This document shows, piece by piece, positions 24,601 through 34,117 of a stretch of DNA of 64,000 bases (the first letter of the stretch is position 1; each line of letters starts with the position of its first letter). The notes below the pieces were generated by a model, which made no database searches, had not been told where the DNA came from, and worked only from the letters and a program-made list of their open reading frames with translations. Both the position numbers and the translations under genes were made by a program. The stretch comes from an uncultured Pseudanabaenaceae cyanobacterium (GTDB lineage: Bacteria; Cyanobacteriota; Cyanobacteriia; PCC-9006; JAAUQQ01), in the NCBI GenBank assembly GCA_937949725.1, contig CALECT010000032.1, positions 46,802-110,801 of the forward strand, read 5' to 3'.

Positions 24601-26622
24601 TCACTCCCCCCTACGACCCAGAAGCCAGTAAGTCTTGAGTTCCCCTTTCCCTTTAATTTGAATCTTGCCCCGTTCGGCTAATTCATAGTGGTCTTTAAGG
24701 TAAAGATAGGTTTGGTGAGTGACCTGGATATGCCCTGGCTCCCCCTGGCTTTCCATGCGAGCAGCGACATTCACTGCATCTCCCCAGAGGTCATAAATAA
24801 ACTTGCGCGTGCCAATCACACCAGCTACCGCAATGCCAGTGTTGATGCCAATGCGCACCTCGCAAGGATTGCCCTGGTCATCTCGGATGTGAGCGATCGC
24901 TGCTTGCATCTCCAGGGCCATATCAGCGATGGCACGGGCATGGTCCTCTCGGGGTAGGGGCAAACCTGCTGCCACCATGTAGGCATCACCAATGGTTTTA
25001 ATTTTTTCTAGACCATAGCGATCGGCAAGGATATCAAAGCTAGAGAAGATACTGTTGAGAAATTCAACTAGCTCTAGGGGCGCCATGCGATTGGAGAGGG
25101 GAGTAAAGCCGACGATATCCGCAAACAGAATCGTGACTTCTTCAAACAGTTCGGCGATGGTGCCGGGGGATTCCTTCAGCTGGGTGGCGATCGCCTCCGG
25201 CAAGACATTAAGCAAAAGTTCGTCGGCCTTAGCCTGCTCAAGTTTGAGGTTCGCATTGGCCTGACTCAGCGCTTGGGTACGATTGGCCACGCGCTGCTCC
25301 AAGGTGGAAAAGCTCTCCTGGAGCTGACTAGACATGGTGACAAAAGATTTTGCAAGGTGGGAGATCTCTTGGGCCGCAAAGGGATGGAGCTGAATATTGG
25401 GGGGGAGGTCTCCAGCGGCGATCGCCTGGCTGGCTTGGGTCAAGCTTTCCAGCGGCTGACTCAACCAACGCGCAAGACACCAGCCTGCAAAGGTCGTGAG
25501 TCCTAGGGCTCCTAGGGAGAGGAGGATGGTATTGCGAGTGTTCCGGCGAATCTGGGTCGTGAAATCTGACTGGGGAACTACGACGGCAATGAGCCAATCT
25601 AAAGCGGGATCATTTTGCAGGGGGCGAGCCTGGAGGTAATACCATTTGTCATTGATCTTGAACTTGCTCAGTATGGGCTGTTCGTCCACTCCCTCAAAGT
25701 CGGGATAGGTTTGTAGAAGCTCGCCTACGGCAATGCGGGTAACCAGATCTTGGCTTTCGATCGCCGGGAAGAGTTCACGAGACTCCCCTTGGTCTCGAAA
25801 GGGAATCTCATCTGTTGATGTTGCAAGCAACGTCCCCCGTCCCCTAGCCCGGCGTTCGATCAGAAACGCTTGCCCTGTCTTACCAATTTCGAGTTCATGG
25901 AGATAGTCGCCAATACTATTAAGACGGATGCCGCTATTGAGCACCGCTAGAAGCTCTTGACTATCACGGTCATAAACAGGAGTGGCGGAGGCGACCACCA
26001 GAGTATCTTCCAGGAATGAGATGAAAACCGCACTCCAAACAGACTGACCTGCTGTGACGGCATCTTGATACCAAGCACCTGCGCGAGTATCGGAGACCGT
26101 AAAGCTGGCATCGAGTTCTTGCGGATTGCCTTGGTCATCCGTTTTATAGGAGTGAAAGTCATAGTTGGTTTGCTCATCAATAATATTGAGCCGCAGATCT
26201 CCATTCTCTAATTTCTCGCCCGTACGCTGTTGGCCTTGAGAATTAGTGAGCTTGATGAAATTGATATCTGGATTCGTTTGCACCTGCTCCCATAACAGGG
26301 GCTCCCAGAAGGTTAGATCATCCAGGGGAAAATGGTCTTGTTCGATCAGGATGGCATTGAGACGATCAATTTGCTGAGTGGGAGCGAGATAGGCCCGCAG
26401 GTTTTCGTCAATGCGTTGGGAAATTTCTTCGGTGAGCTGCTCAGCTAGGGTCTCAACCGTGCGTTGGCCGTTGCGATAGGACAAATAGCCGATCGCTCCA
26501 CTCACGGTGAGCATCTGGGCCAAGAAAGGCAAAATGATGAGCGATCGCAATCGCAGTCGCTGGCTGAAAGCAGGTTTATTTCGCTGAATCGGCAAAGATA
26601 CCGCAACTGTCGAGTCAGTCAT
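24601..26622 (-). CDS. Receptor-type class III adenylate/guanylate cyclase
   Basis: This 673-residue protein is a membrane receptor that makes a cyclic nucleotide. A membrane segment lies near 28-48, an extracellular double-Cache-like sensor at about 50-345, a second membrane segment near 360-380, a HAMP domain to about 435, a predicted coiled coil to 475, and the cyclase domain from about 490. Metal and substrate residues are present: LFADIVGFT (first metal Asp), EKIKTIGDAYM (Lys and second metal Asp), and YDLWGDAVNVAARM (Asp). The Lys/Asp pair at the purine-specifying positions points to ATP rather than GTP. R in the last motif is the transition-state Arg. The ligand is unknown. Confidence 0.93.
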   Translation of the reverse strand: MTDSTVAVSLPIQRNKPAFSQRLRLRSLIILPFLAQMLTVSGAIGYLSYRNGQRTVETLAEQLTEEISQRIDENLRAYLAPTQQIDRLNAILIEQDHFPLDDLTFWEPLLWEQVQTNPDINFIKLTNSQGQQRTGEKLENGDLRLNIIDEQTNYDFHSYKTDDQGNPQELDASFTVSDTRAGAWYQDAVTAGQSVWSAVFISFLEDTLVVASATPVYDRDSQELLAVLNSGIRLNSIGDYLHELEIGKTGQAFLIERRARGRGTLLATSTDEIPFRDQGESRELFPAIESQDLVTRIAVGELLQTYPDFEGVDEQPILSKFKINDKWYYLQARPLQNDPALDWLIAVVVPQSDFTTQIRRNTRNTILLSLGALGLTTFAGWCLARWLSQPLESLTQASQAIAAGDLPPNIQLHPFAAQEISHLAKSFVTMSSQLQESFSTLEQRVANRTQALSQANANLKLEQAKADELLLNVLPEAIATQLKESPGTIAELFEEVTILFADIVGFTPLSNRMAPLELVEFLNSIFSSFDILADRYGLEKIKTIGDAYMVAAGLPLPREDHARAIADMALEMQAAIAHIRDDQGNPCEVRIGINTGIAVAGVIGTRKFIYDLWGDAVNVAARMESQGEPGHIQVTHQTYLYLKDHYELAERGKIQIKGKGELKTYWLLGRRGE

Positions 26623-26921
26623 TGGGAGTCAAAAAGCCAGGCCTGATATAACCGCTAGCCTACGTTAACCAGTTGAGCTTCGTGGTGATTTCATCTCATG
26701 GGAGGCGAAGGAAGACCCCTTGTAATCTTCGCAATTGACCGGCTGTCAAGGGTTGTATGACGGAAAAGGCCGTTGCCATTGGTTGGTAAAGCTTCTTATC
26801 TTTGTTTTGGCACCTGATGACGACCTAGCTTGCGCCGCTAAACAGCAAAGGTTGACTAGTCCAGTCTTGGGTACAGCTTGGGTCGTGATTGCCTATGATG
26901 AGAGGGTACGAATGAACTGCC

Positions 26922-29462
26922 ATGGCCTACGAACCGCTTCATCACAAATATCGCCCCCAAACCTTTCAAGATCTGGTGGGGCAAACGGCGATCGCCACAA
27001 CGCTTTCCAATGCGATCGTCCAGCAGCGCATTGCTCCTGCATATCTATTTAGCGGTCCTCGTGGCACAGGGAAAACCTCCAGCGCCCGCATCCTGGCAAA
27101 ATCCCTCAACTGCCAATCCGGGGACAAGCCCACCCCCCAGCCCTGCGGCACCTGCGAAGCCTGCCACTCAATTACCACAGGCATTGCCCTGGATGTGATT
27201 GAAATTGACGCTGCCAGTAATACCGGCGTCGATAATATTCGTGAGCTGATCGAGAAGGCTCAGTTTGCGCCCGTGCAATGTCGCTACAAAGTTTATGTGA
27301 TTGATGAATGTCACATGCTCAGTACGGCGGCATTTAATGCGCTGCTCAAAACCCTGGAAGAACCGCCAGAGCGGGTCGTGTTTGTCCTGGCAACCACCGA
27401 TCCCCAGAGGGTTCTACCGACTATCATTTCCCGCTGTCAGCGCTTTGACTATCGTCGCATTCCTTTAGAAGAAATGGTGGGTCACCTGCGTCATATCGCT
27501 AACCAGGAACTGATTGATATTAATGATGATGCTCTGCGTCTCGTCGCTCAGCTTTCCCAGGGGGGATTGCGGGATGCGGAGAGTCTGCTGGATCAGTTGA
27601 GCTTGTTGCCGCCCCCCGTTGCCATTGAAGCGGTGTGGGATTTGGTGGGGGCGGTGCCGGAGCGGGAGCTGTTTACCATTACCCAGGCGATCGCCAGTAA
27701 CAATGCCGAAGCCGTGATTGAGCGATCGCGCCAGCTCATGGATCGAGGCCGAGAGCCCCTGGTTGTTCTGCAAAACCTAGCCAGCTTCTACCGCGACTTG
27801 CTGGTGGCCAGAACGGCTCCCCAGCGCAATGACCTCGTTGCCATTACGCCCAGTACTTGGCAGGAAATGACTGAGTTCGCTCAGCAACTAGATGTTGCAG
27901 TCATCCTTCAGGGACAGCAGCATCTGCGCACCAGCGAAGTGCAGCTCAAAAACAGCACCCAGCCGCGCCTTTGGCTCGAGGTCACGCTCATGGGACTGCT
28001 TCCCGCAGCCCTTGTTCAGCCCCAGGGAATGGCAGTTGCAGCACCCATAGCGGTTGCTCCTTCTGTTCCCCCTGCCAATGCGATCGCAACACCTCAACCC
28101 CCTGCGATCGCTCCCACCCCCATCTCTCCTCCAATTCAAGTCCCCGCTCCGCCAGCTCCCCCACCAGCGGTGCAAGGGGCAGCCTCCCAAGCCAATCCGC
28201 CGGTTCCCGCTCCAACTCCTCCTCCTCCCGCCGCGGCAAGCCAACCGCCTGCTCCGCCTCAGCCTCCCCAAGCCCCACCGACAGAACCCGCAATAGAACC
28301 GATTGCCCCCACAGGCATCGACCTCGGGGAAATGTGGAAACAAGTCATTGCCAACGTTGAATATCGCAGCACACAAATGTTGCTGCGCCAACAATCACAG
28401 CTCATGCGCCTCACAGGCAGTGTGGCCCATATCTCTGTCACCCAGCAATGGCTCAGCAGTATCCAGACTCGCCAGAGTGCGATTGAGTCTGCCCTAGCCA
28501 AAGTTGTAGGCTCCCCCATCAAGGTCAAGCTCGATCCAGTGGCTCAAAAGCCCGATGCGCCACCGCCCAATGGCACTGCTACCTCTGGGGGAGCTCCCGC
28601 AGCAACGGCTCCCCCCGCTCCATCCCCTGCTGCACCCAAGCCACTGCTTCCAGTCCAGCCCGCTGCCCCGACTCCATCAGCTCAACCTGCCGCGCCAACT
28701 CCACCCCCTGCCCCAGCAGCCAGCCAACCCGCTGCAACCGTTGCGCCACAGACGCCTAGCGTTGCTTCACCCCCTCAATCAACTGACCCGACTGAGCCGC
28801 CCTCCCCAGCTCCTGCCAAAGAAGAATCTGCTCCCGCCTCAGCCACCCCAGTTGCTGAGCCAGTTCAGTCCAGCCCGCCTCCTCCAGTTGAGCCTGCGGC
28901 TGTGGGAGCTGTGCTTGCAGATATCGTTCCAGCTCCTGTTGAGCCAACCAACCCAGCTTTTCCCCAATCCAGTGAACCTCTACCTGACAACTCAGGACCT
29001 ATTCCTGTCGATCCGGGTCCCTTAGAAGAAGAGGTTGAAATCTCCATAGATCCCATGGCTGGGCTGACCCCTGTGCCTAAGCTGACCCCCCTTGCACCGA
29101 TTAATTCAGCAGAGGGCGATCCAGAGTCTGCAGTCGATGAATCCCAAGCTCAGCTGGCTCCCATTGGAGAAGCAGGCTTGCCTCCAACGGTGAAGCCACT
29201 CTGGGAGGAGGACGAGATTGTGAGGTCTGCGAAGCAGTTGGCTCAATTCTTTAATGGTGAAGTGGTGAGAGATGAGGTCGTCGTCGGAGAGCTTGCTCCG
29301 AAGGACGTGGTGGTTGATGTGGCAGCAGTTGCTGCTGCTGAGTCTGTGCCTGCGATCGCGCCCCAGGCTTCCGAAGCAATCGCGCATTCCAGCACAGAAC
29401 CTGTAACGGTTCCTGCCTCAGTCGCCGAGAATATTGATGAGGATGATGATGTGCCGTTCTAA
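26922..29462 (+). CDS. dnaX: DNA polymerase III subunit gamma/tau
   Basis: This is the clamp-loader ATPase of the replicative polymerase. Residues 1-370 are the AAA+ part: FQDLVGQ near 14, Walker A GPRGTGKTSSAR near 44, a zinc module with C-x8-9-C-x2-C-x2-C spacing (CGTCEAC) near 64-85, Walker B VYVIDECHML near 126, and sensor I ATTDP near 166. The following 450 residues are mostly Pro/Ala/Gln low-complexity, interrupted by a folded block at about 470-545 (LGEMWKQVIANVE...), and the extreme end is acidic (NIDEDDDVPF). No intein interrupts the Walker A region. The length of 846 is long for DnaX because of the linker. Confidence 0.95.
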   Translation: MAYEPLHHKYRPQTFQDLVGQTAIATTLSNAIVQQRIAPAYLFSGPRGTGKTSSARILAKSLNCQSGDKPTPQPCGTCEACHSITTGIALDVIEIDAASNTGVDNIRELIEKAQFAPVQCRYKVYVIDECHMLSTAAFNALLKTLEEPPERVVFVLATTDPQRVLPTIISRCQRFDYRRIPLEEMVGHLRHIANQELIDINDDALRLVAQLSQGGLRDAESLLDQLSLLPPPVAIEAVWDLVGAVPERELFTITQAIASNNAEAVIERSRQLMDRGREPLVVLQNLASFYRDLLVARTAPQRNDLVAITPSTWQEMTEFAQQLDVAVILQGQQHLRTSEVQLKNSTQPRLWLEVTLMGLLPAALVQPQGMAVAAPIAVAPSVPPANAIATPQPPAIAPTPISPPIQVPAPPAPPPAVQGAASQANPPVPAPTPPPPAAASQPPAPPQPPQAPPTEPAIEPIAPTGIDLGEMWKQVIANVEYRSTQMLLRQQSQLMRLTGSVAHISVTQQWLSSIQTRQSAIESALAKVVGSPIKVKLDPVAQKPDAPPPNGTATSGGAPAATAPPAPSPAAPKPLLPVQPAAPTPSAQPAAPTPPPAPAASQPAATVAPQTPSVASPPQSTDPTEPPSPAPAKEESAPASATPVAEPVQSSPPPPVEPAAVGAVLADIVPAPVEPTNPAFPQSSEPLPDNSGPIPVDPGPLEEEVEISIDPMAGLTPVPKLTPLAPINSAEGDPESAVDESQAQLAPIGEAGLPPTVKPLWEEDEIVRSAKQLAQFFNGEVVRDEVVVGELAPKDVVVDVAAVAAAESVPAIAPQASEAIAHSSTEPVTVPASVAENIDEDDDVPF

Positions 29463-29510
29463 GTCAATGACTCAAAAGTTTTATTGAGATCCACCCAGTC
29501 AATCAAGACA

Positions 29511-29600
29511 AAAGAAAAGCTCCCAGCCGGAGCCAGGAGCTTATTGAGTCAGGGTGCATCTACCACTTATGTATACTTTTTTGCTTGGCTGAATCCGGAG
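29511..29600 (-). ncRNA. Predicted small RNA, cluster II copy A
   Basis: Read on the minus strand, a 5' part starting near CTCCGGATTCAGCC leads into the invariant 20-nt core (29545-29564), then AATA and a terminator stem (AGCTCC.../...GGAGCT, 29518-29541) with a T-rich end. The 5' end is alignable with cluster I (both begin CCGG), but the internal stem of cluster I is not kept. TCTAAAT just before CTCCGG could be a -10 box. Confidence 0.7.
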
Positions 29601-29650
29601 ATTTAGAAAGTTTATTTTGACTGTTGGATGCTCATGCTTCGTATTTCAAA

Positions 29651-29740
29651 AAGAAAAGCTCCTAGCCGGAGCCAGGAGCTTATTGAGTCAGGGTGCATCT
29701 ACCACTTATGTATACTTTTTTGCTCGGCTGAATCCGGAGA
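29651..29740 (-). ncRNA. Predicted small RNA, cluster II copy B
   Basis: Almost identical to copy A, offset by 139 bp, with the core at 29684-29703 and terminator stem at 29657-29680. One terminator position changes from a G-U to an A-U pair relative to copy A, keeping the stem. TCTTAAT precedes CTCCGG at the place where copy A has TCTAAAT. Confidence 0.7.
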
Positions 29741-29795
29741 TTAAGAGAACTAATTTTCTAGAAAATTTCTCAGGAATAAATATTGCTTTAAAGAC

Positions 29796-29880
29796 AAGAA
29801 AAGCCCTTGGCTTTTGCCAAGGGCCAATTGAGTCAGGGTGCATCTACCGTTTGTCACTACTCACTTGAAAGAACATTTCA
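29796..29880 (-). ncRNA. Predicted small RNA, cluster II copy C
   Basis: The 20-nt core at 29829-29848 is unchanged, but the 5' part (AAGTGAGTAGTGACAAAC) and the terminator are different. The terminator is a perfect 9-bp stem GCCCTTGGC/GCCAAGGGC with an AAAA loop (29803-29824), unrelated in sequence to copies A and B. Its 5' end is uncertain. Confidence 0.65.
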
Positions 29881-30303
29881 GGACATCAAAGTAAAGTTCA
29901 GTGACTCTACGGAATGCTCTATTTATGGCTTTCTGAAAGTTGGCGATTGGTACTGAGGGAGCTATCTGAGTAAGTCTTTAAGAAGACTACAGGCTTCACT
30001 GGCTATGCTTTTCTGAGCAGTACGGCGTTCCTAAATATTCAAACTCAGCAATCCACATTTCTCAGCATTAAGCCACATTCTTCCTGAAGTATTCCGAAGA
30101 GATATAACATGCCCAACCAGACAAGAAATATCACCGCAGAAGATTGATAAATCAGGAGATTAATAAACTCAGCTAGAAATCAGTTTGTAAAAGAATTCTG
30201 ACTTTGGTTTCAGATCTCTCTTAGATTTCTGCTTCATAAGAGAGCGCAAAAAATGTTTGTTTTAGAAAATGCTGTTTTGGCGTATCTGAGTCAATCTTTG
30301 GAA

Positions 30304-30385
30304 GGAAGTCCCCAGCCGGAGCTGGGGACGATTGAGTCAGGGTGCATCTACCAAATAAACCTACTGCTGAGTTGGGGAAGGTCAG
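30304..30385 (-). ncRNA. Predicted small RNA, cluster II copy D
   Basis: The core is at 30333-30352, followed by a perfect 9-bp stem GTCCCCAGC/GCTGGGGAC with a short loop (30308-30329). The T run after it is poor (ACTTCCTTCC), so termination may be weaker. The 5' part is again different from the other copies and its end is uncertain. Confidence 0.6.
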
Positions 30386-30567
30386 GAATATTTGGAATTG
30401 TCTCGCATATATACGGAGAAGTTCAGAGATGACTGAATTGTAGCCTCAGCAAACATAGGAGATCCCACGGGCAAGTTTGAAACGAAACCAAAATCCTAGG
30501 CCTAAATTTTGAGCAATGTCTGGTTATCTGTTCTGAATATTGGCCTGAAATAATTCATAGAGAGATG

Positions 30568-30603
30568 AAAAGCCCCGGCTCAACTTAATGAGTCGGGGCT
30601 TTT
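30568..30603. terminator. Bidirectional terminator between cluster II and desB
   Basis: AAAAGCCCCGGCTCA pairs with TGAGTCGGGGCTTTT around a 6-nt loop, with an A run before and a T run after. It ends the desaturase transcript (stop at 30673, minus strand) and could stop plus-strand transcription too. Confidence 0.85.
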
Positions 30604-30672
30604 CTTTATGGGGTGAGTCAGCGATCGCTTCACAAACTACCGAAGGAATCCCCCCCAGCCTTCACTTGAATC

Positions 30673-31758
30673 CTAGAGATCCTGAGCGCGCTGGTAATAG
30701 AGCTTGCTGCCTTCGTCAGAGACAAAGTGGCAGCGCAGGTAGGACTTGAGGAACCCTTTAATGATGGGCTGATCAGACTTGCGATAATGCTCACCCAGTA
30801 CCGGCTTAATCGCTTCAGTGGCGGTCTTGAGGTGGTAATGGGGGATGCTCAAGAAAATGTGGTGGGCCACATGGGTGCCGATGTTGTGATGAATGCTGTT
30901 GAACAAGCCATAGTCACGGTCAATGGTGGAAACAGCACCCTTCAAGAAATACCAATCCGTACCGCGATACCAAGGGATGTCATCTTCGGTGTGGTGCAAG
31001 AAGGTGACGAGGTCCAACCAAACAACAAAAACCAAGTAAGGCATGACGTAGTAGTTCAGCACTGCAAGGATGCCGTACTGGAACGCTGCAACAGCCAGTA
31101 AACCGACCATGGCAGACCACCAGAGGGTGCTGGTGATAACCATATTGCGCTCAGAAGGGCGGAACACATCACTACCGGGCAGGAAGTGAGAGCCCTTGCG
31201 ACCGGGAGAACGCATGAACAGGTAGATGGGATAGGCCAGCAGGACCAAAGGCATCTTGAAACGCACTAACTTCTCAGGCCAGTTCATGGATTCATACATG
31301 GACTGAGTGAGGGGGTACCAGCTCTCATCCGTTTCAATGTTGCCAGTGTTGGCATGATGGGTGCGGTGGCTAATGCGCCAGCCATGGAACGGCACCAGGA
31401 TGAAGGAGTGGGAGATGTGGCCAATCAAATTATTGAGCCAGCGATACTGAGAGAAGGAGCCGTGGCCGCAGTCATGGCCAACCACGAACAGAGCCCAAAA
31501 CATCGTGCCCTGGACAAACCAGAAGATGGGGAAGAGCCACCACTGATTAATGACTGCCGCTGCCCAGTAAAGACCGGCAACGATACCGCAATCTAGAAAA
31601 AAGTAGGCTAGGGAACGCAGAGCTGAAGGTCGGAAGCAATGCTCAGGAATAGCAGAGCGAACATCTTGCAGCGTAAAGGGAAGAACCTCCCGCGGCGATG
31701 CAGCGGATGGAGCAGTAGATTGTGTTTGCACGTAGGATCCTGCTGTAGGCGAAAACAC
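30673..31758 (-). CDS. desB: Omega-3 (delta-15) acyl-lipid fatty acid desaturase
   Basis: This membrane di-iron enzyme adds the omega-3 double bond to glycerolipid acyl chains, a step tied to cold adaptation in cyanobacteria. The three histidine boxes are complete: HDCGH near residue 94, HRTHH near 130, and HHNIGTHVAHH near 289-299. Their sequences, especially NIGTHVAHH, match the omega-3 group better than the delta-12 group. Hydrophobic pairs lie near 50-85 and 210-255. The length of 361 is typical. The alternative call is a delta-12 desaturase, which I think less likely. Confidence 0.92.
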   Translation of the reverse strand: MFSPTAGSYVQTQSTAPSAASPREVLPFTLQDVRSAIPEHCFRPSALRSLAYFFLDCGIVAGLYWAAAVINQWWLFPIFWFVQGTMFWALFVVGHDCGHGSFSQYRWLNNLIGHISHSFILVPFHGWRISHRTHHANTGNIETDESWYPLTQSMYESMNWPEKLVRFKMPLVLLAYPIYLFMRSPGRKGSHFLPGSDVFRPSERNMVITSTLWWSAMVGLLAVAAFQYGILAVLNYYVMPYLVFVVWLDLVTFLHHTEDDIPWYRGTDWYFLKGAVSTIDRDYGLFNSIHHNIGTHVAHHIFLSIPHYHLKTATEAIKPVLGEHYRKSDQPIIKGFLKSYLRCHFVSDEGSKLYYQRAQDL

Positions 31759-32133
31759 GCCTGAATCGAAACAACAGCCTTCATCGTCTCACACATTTCT
31801 TAATAATGCTTTAGGGATCATGCCTGGCTAGAAGCGAGGAACATCGCCCTGTTGTCTCTAAAGACACCGCATTAGTCGGGATGATGGGGGAATTTGAGGG
31901 GGCTGACTGGGCGATCGCCCCAAGGTCATTCGGCAGGCCCATGAATTCGCTGTCAGAAACGGTTACAGCATGTTATTTTTGTGAGGTTGTCAAAAACTCA
32001 CACATCCAGGATTTCGGGTGGCTCAGTAACTGAAACAGGTCAAATGATCTTTGTCTTCAGCTCAGGATTTCATCTCCTGCTTACTGAAACAGCTCCCTGG
32101 ATGGAGGTCTAACCCGAAAAGGAACCCCCTAAT
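31759..32133. promoter_or_regulatory. Divergent promoter and leader region, desB / rpsB
   Basis: This 375-bp gap carries the promoters of two divergent genes. A 6-bp inverted repeat TGTGAG/CTCACA with an 11-nt spacer lies at 31980-32002, about 130 bp before rpsB, and could be an operator or a leader hairpin. GGAACC lies upstream of the rpsB ATG as a weak ribosome-binding site. No known ribosomal leader structure was recognised. Confidence 0.4.
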
Positions 32134-32970
32134 ATGCCCGTTGTTTCTCTTGCCCAGATGATGGAGGCCGGTGTCCACTTTGGTCACCAGACTCGCCGCT
32201 GGAACCCCAAGATGGGGAAGTACATCTACACCTCTCGTAACGGTGTACATATCATTGACTTGGTGCAGACTGCCCAGTTGATCGATAGTGCTTATAAGTA
32301 TGTTCGCAACAGTTCCGACAAAGGAAAGAACTTCCTGTTTGTAGGGACCAAGCGCCAAGCCGCCAACATTATTGCTGAAGAAGCTAGTCGTTGCGGTGCT
32401 TACTATGTGAACCAGCGTTGGTTGGGTGGAATGCTCACCAACTGGTCCACGATTAAAACCCGTGTGGATCGCCTCAAGGATCTTGAGCGCATGGAAGCTA
32501 GTGGCGAGATTGCTCGTCGTCCTAAGAAGGAAGCATCTGTTTTGCGTCGTGAGCTGGAACGTTTGCAGAAGTACCTGGGCGGCATTAAGAATATGCGTCG
32601 CTTGCCTGACGCTGTGGTCATCATTGACCAGAAGCGTGAGTACAACGCAATCTTGGAATGCCAGAAGTTGGGAATTCCCATCATCTCCCTGTTGGATACC
32701 AACTGCGACCCTGACTTGGCGGACATCAAGATTCCTGCCAACGACGATGCGATTCGTTCCATCAAGTTGCTTATCGGCAAGCTAGCAGACGCGATCTACG
32801 AAGGTCGTCATGGTCAACTAGAACCTAAGCAAGAGCAGGCTTACGCCGAATACGCTGAGGCTGAGCCCGCCGTTGAAGCTGAGGAAGCGGCACCGGCTGC
32901 CGAAGAGGCTGCACCTTCTGCTGAAGAAGCTGCACCTGACCCCGAAGCTGCACCTGATGCAGAGGCATAA
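32134..32970 (+). CDS. rpsB: 30S ribosomal protein S2
   Basis: S2 binds the 30S head-body junction and is needed for translation initiation. The first 228 residues are the full S2 fold: [18 protein letters not shown] near 10, [15 protein letters not shown] near 92, and [16 protein letters not shown] near 158. The last 45 residues are an added tail with repeated EEAAP-type units, strongly acidic and Ala-rich. Many cyanobacterial S2 proteins have short tails; this one is long and repetitive. tsf follows on the same strand, the usual rpsB-tsf operon. Confidence 0.98.
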   Translation: MPVVSLAQMMEAGVHFGHQTRRWNPKMGKYIYTSRNGVHIIDLVQTAQLIDSAYKYVRNSSDKGKNFLFVGTKRQAANIIAEEASRCGAYYVNQRWLGGMLTNWSTIKTRVDRLKDLERMEASGEIARRPKKEASVLRRELERLQKYLGGIKNMRRLPDAVVIIDQKREYNAILECQKLGIPIISLLDTNCDPDLADIKIPANDDAIRSIKLLIGKLADAIYEGRHGQLEPKQEQAYAEYAEAEPAVEAEEAAPAAEEAAPSAEEAAPDPEAAPDAEA

Positions 32971-33099
32971 CGCTTCTCTTTCGAGTCAGTGAGTTGCATT
33001 TGATTCAGTCTGGGTCTCGAATTTCGGGGCCCAGACTAGCGTTAGAGCCCTAACGCCGCTTTTAATAACATTCAAAATTTGCCTGGAGGGACGCAGAAG

Positions 33100-33870
33100 A
33101 TGGCTGGTAAGAAGGGAAAAGGCAAAGGAAAAGCTAAAGGCGCTGAGAAGGCTGCTGAGAAAAAAGCTCCTGAGGCTGCAAAAGCTGCTGAAGCGACAAA
33201 GGCTCCTGAAGCCGGAAAGATTTCTGCCAAGTTGGTGAAGGAACTGCGCGACAAAACTGGCGCAGGCATGATGGATTGCAAGAAGGCTCTCAAAGAGACC
33301 GGTGGTGACGTTGAGAAAGCCAACATTTGGTTGCGTGAGAAGGGCATCGCTTCTGCAGGCAAGAAGAGCGGTCGCGTTGCGGCAGAAGGCCTTGTAGATA
33401 GCTACATTCACACTGGCGGACGCGTGGGTGTGTTGGTCGAAGTCAACTGTGAAACTGACTTTGTGGCCCGTGGCGATAAGTTCCAAGAACTGGTTCGTAA
33501 CATTGCCATGCAGGTTGCTGCTTGTCCTAACGTGGAATACATCACCACTGCCGATGTGCCCCAGGGTGACATTGAGCAGGAAAAGGCCATTGAAATGGGC
33601 CGCGATGACATCGCTAGCAAGCCTGAGAAGATGCGCGAGCAAATCGTCAATGGCCGCATTGCCAAGCGCCTCAAGGAGCTGGCTCTGATGGATCAGCCCT
33701 ACATCCGTGACCAGAGCATCACGGTGGAAGAGCTAGTTAAGCAAAGCATCGCCGAACTGGGTGAGAACATCCAGATTCGTCGCTTCCAGCGCTTTGTTCT
33801 GGGTGAAGGCATTGAGAAGAAGGAAGAAGACTTTGCAGCAGAGGTGGCCGCTGCTTCTGGCAAGTCTTAA
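33100..33870 (+). CDS. tsf: Elongation factor Ts
   Basis: EF-Ts exchanges GDP for GTP on EF-Tu. The core begins [20 protein letters not shown], with the TDFVAR motif in [13 protein letters not shown] near residue 118, and is complete to the end. I place the start at the ATG at 33100, 10 nt after GGAGGG (33085-33090), which removes seven codons from the longest TTG-initiated frame. An unusual N-terminal extension of about 40 residues, Lys/Ala-rich ([12 protein letters not shown], then [20 protein letters not shown]), precedes the normal start. The extension is not part of the standard factor. Cotranscribed with rpsB, whose tail is oppositely charged. Confidence 0.97.
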   Translation: MAGKKGKGKGKAKGAEKAAEKKAPEAAKAAEATKAPEAGKISAKLVKELRDKTGAGMMDCKKALKETGGDVEKANIWLREKGIASAGKKSGRVAAEGLVDSYIHTGGRVGVLVEVNCETDFVARGDKFQELVRNIAMQVAACPNVEYITTADVPQGDIEQEKAIEMGRDDIASKPEKMREQIVNGRIAKRLKELALMDQPYIRDQSITVEELVKQSIAELGENIQIRRFQRFVLGEGIEKKEEDFAAEVAAASGKS

Positions 33871-33945
33871 ACTGGGAGCCTGCCCTGGAACCGCATCTGA
33901 CCTTAGATTGACGCTAGACCTCTTTACAGGCTAGCTGAGTCATTC

Positions 33946-33986
33946 AAACGTTCCCAGGCTCATTTCTGGGAACGTTTGTTTTTTTT
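33946..33986 (+). terminator. Intrinsic terminator of rpsB-tsf
   Basis: A perfect 12-bp stem AAACGTTCCCAG/CTGGGAACGTTT with an 8-nt loop is followed by G and eight T. It lies 76 bp after the tsf stop. Confidence 0.9.
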
Positions 33987-34117
33987 GGCTATGGCCAGCG
34001 TCTCACTTGTCAGGACGTTGGCTAGCCGCTTCACAGCCTGGCAGATTCAACCGTTAAAAGTTGAGGCCTGCCCTTAATGAGGTGGCCAGTGCTACAATCC
34101 TGCTCCCCCAACAGCCC

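Larger units (their letters stand above)
29463..30672. other. Intergenic region holding small RNA cluster II
   Basis: This 1.2 kb region lies between the dnaX stop and the desaturase stop, so it has no need for a promoter of either gene. It holds four minus-strand copies of the cluster I type unit (called separately) and the bidirectional terminator at 30568-30603. Between copies C and D (about 29885-30300) nothing further was recognised. Confidence 0.7.

Noticed and set aside
26922..29462. Possible intein in dnaX
   Set aside because: Some cyanobacterial dnaX genes carry inteins near Walker A, but here the ATPase motifs follow at normal spacing; the extra length is a Pro/Ala-rich linker.
30568..30603. 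Possible eighth small RNA unit (contains GACTCATTAAG on the minus strand)
   Set aside because: The 20-nt core is absent; the match is only to the last few bases and the stem is fully explained as the desB terminator.
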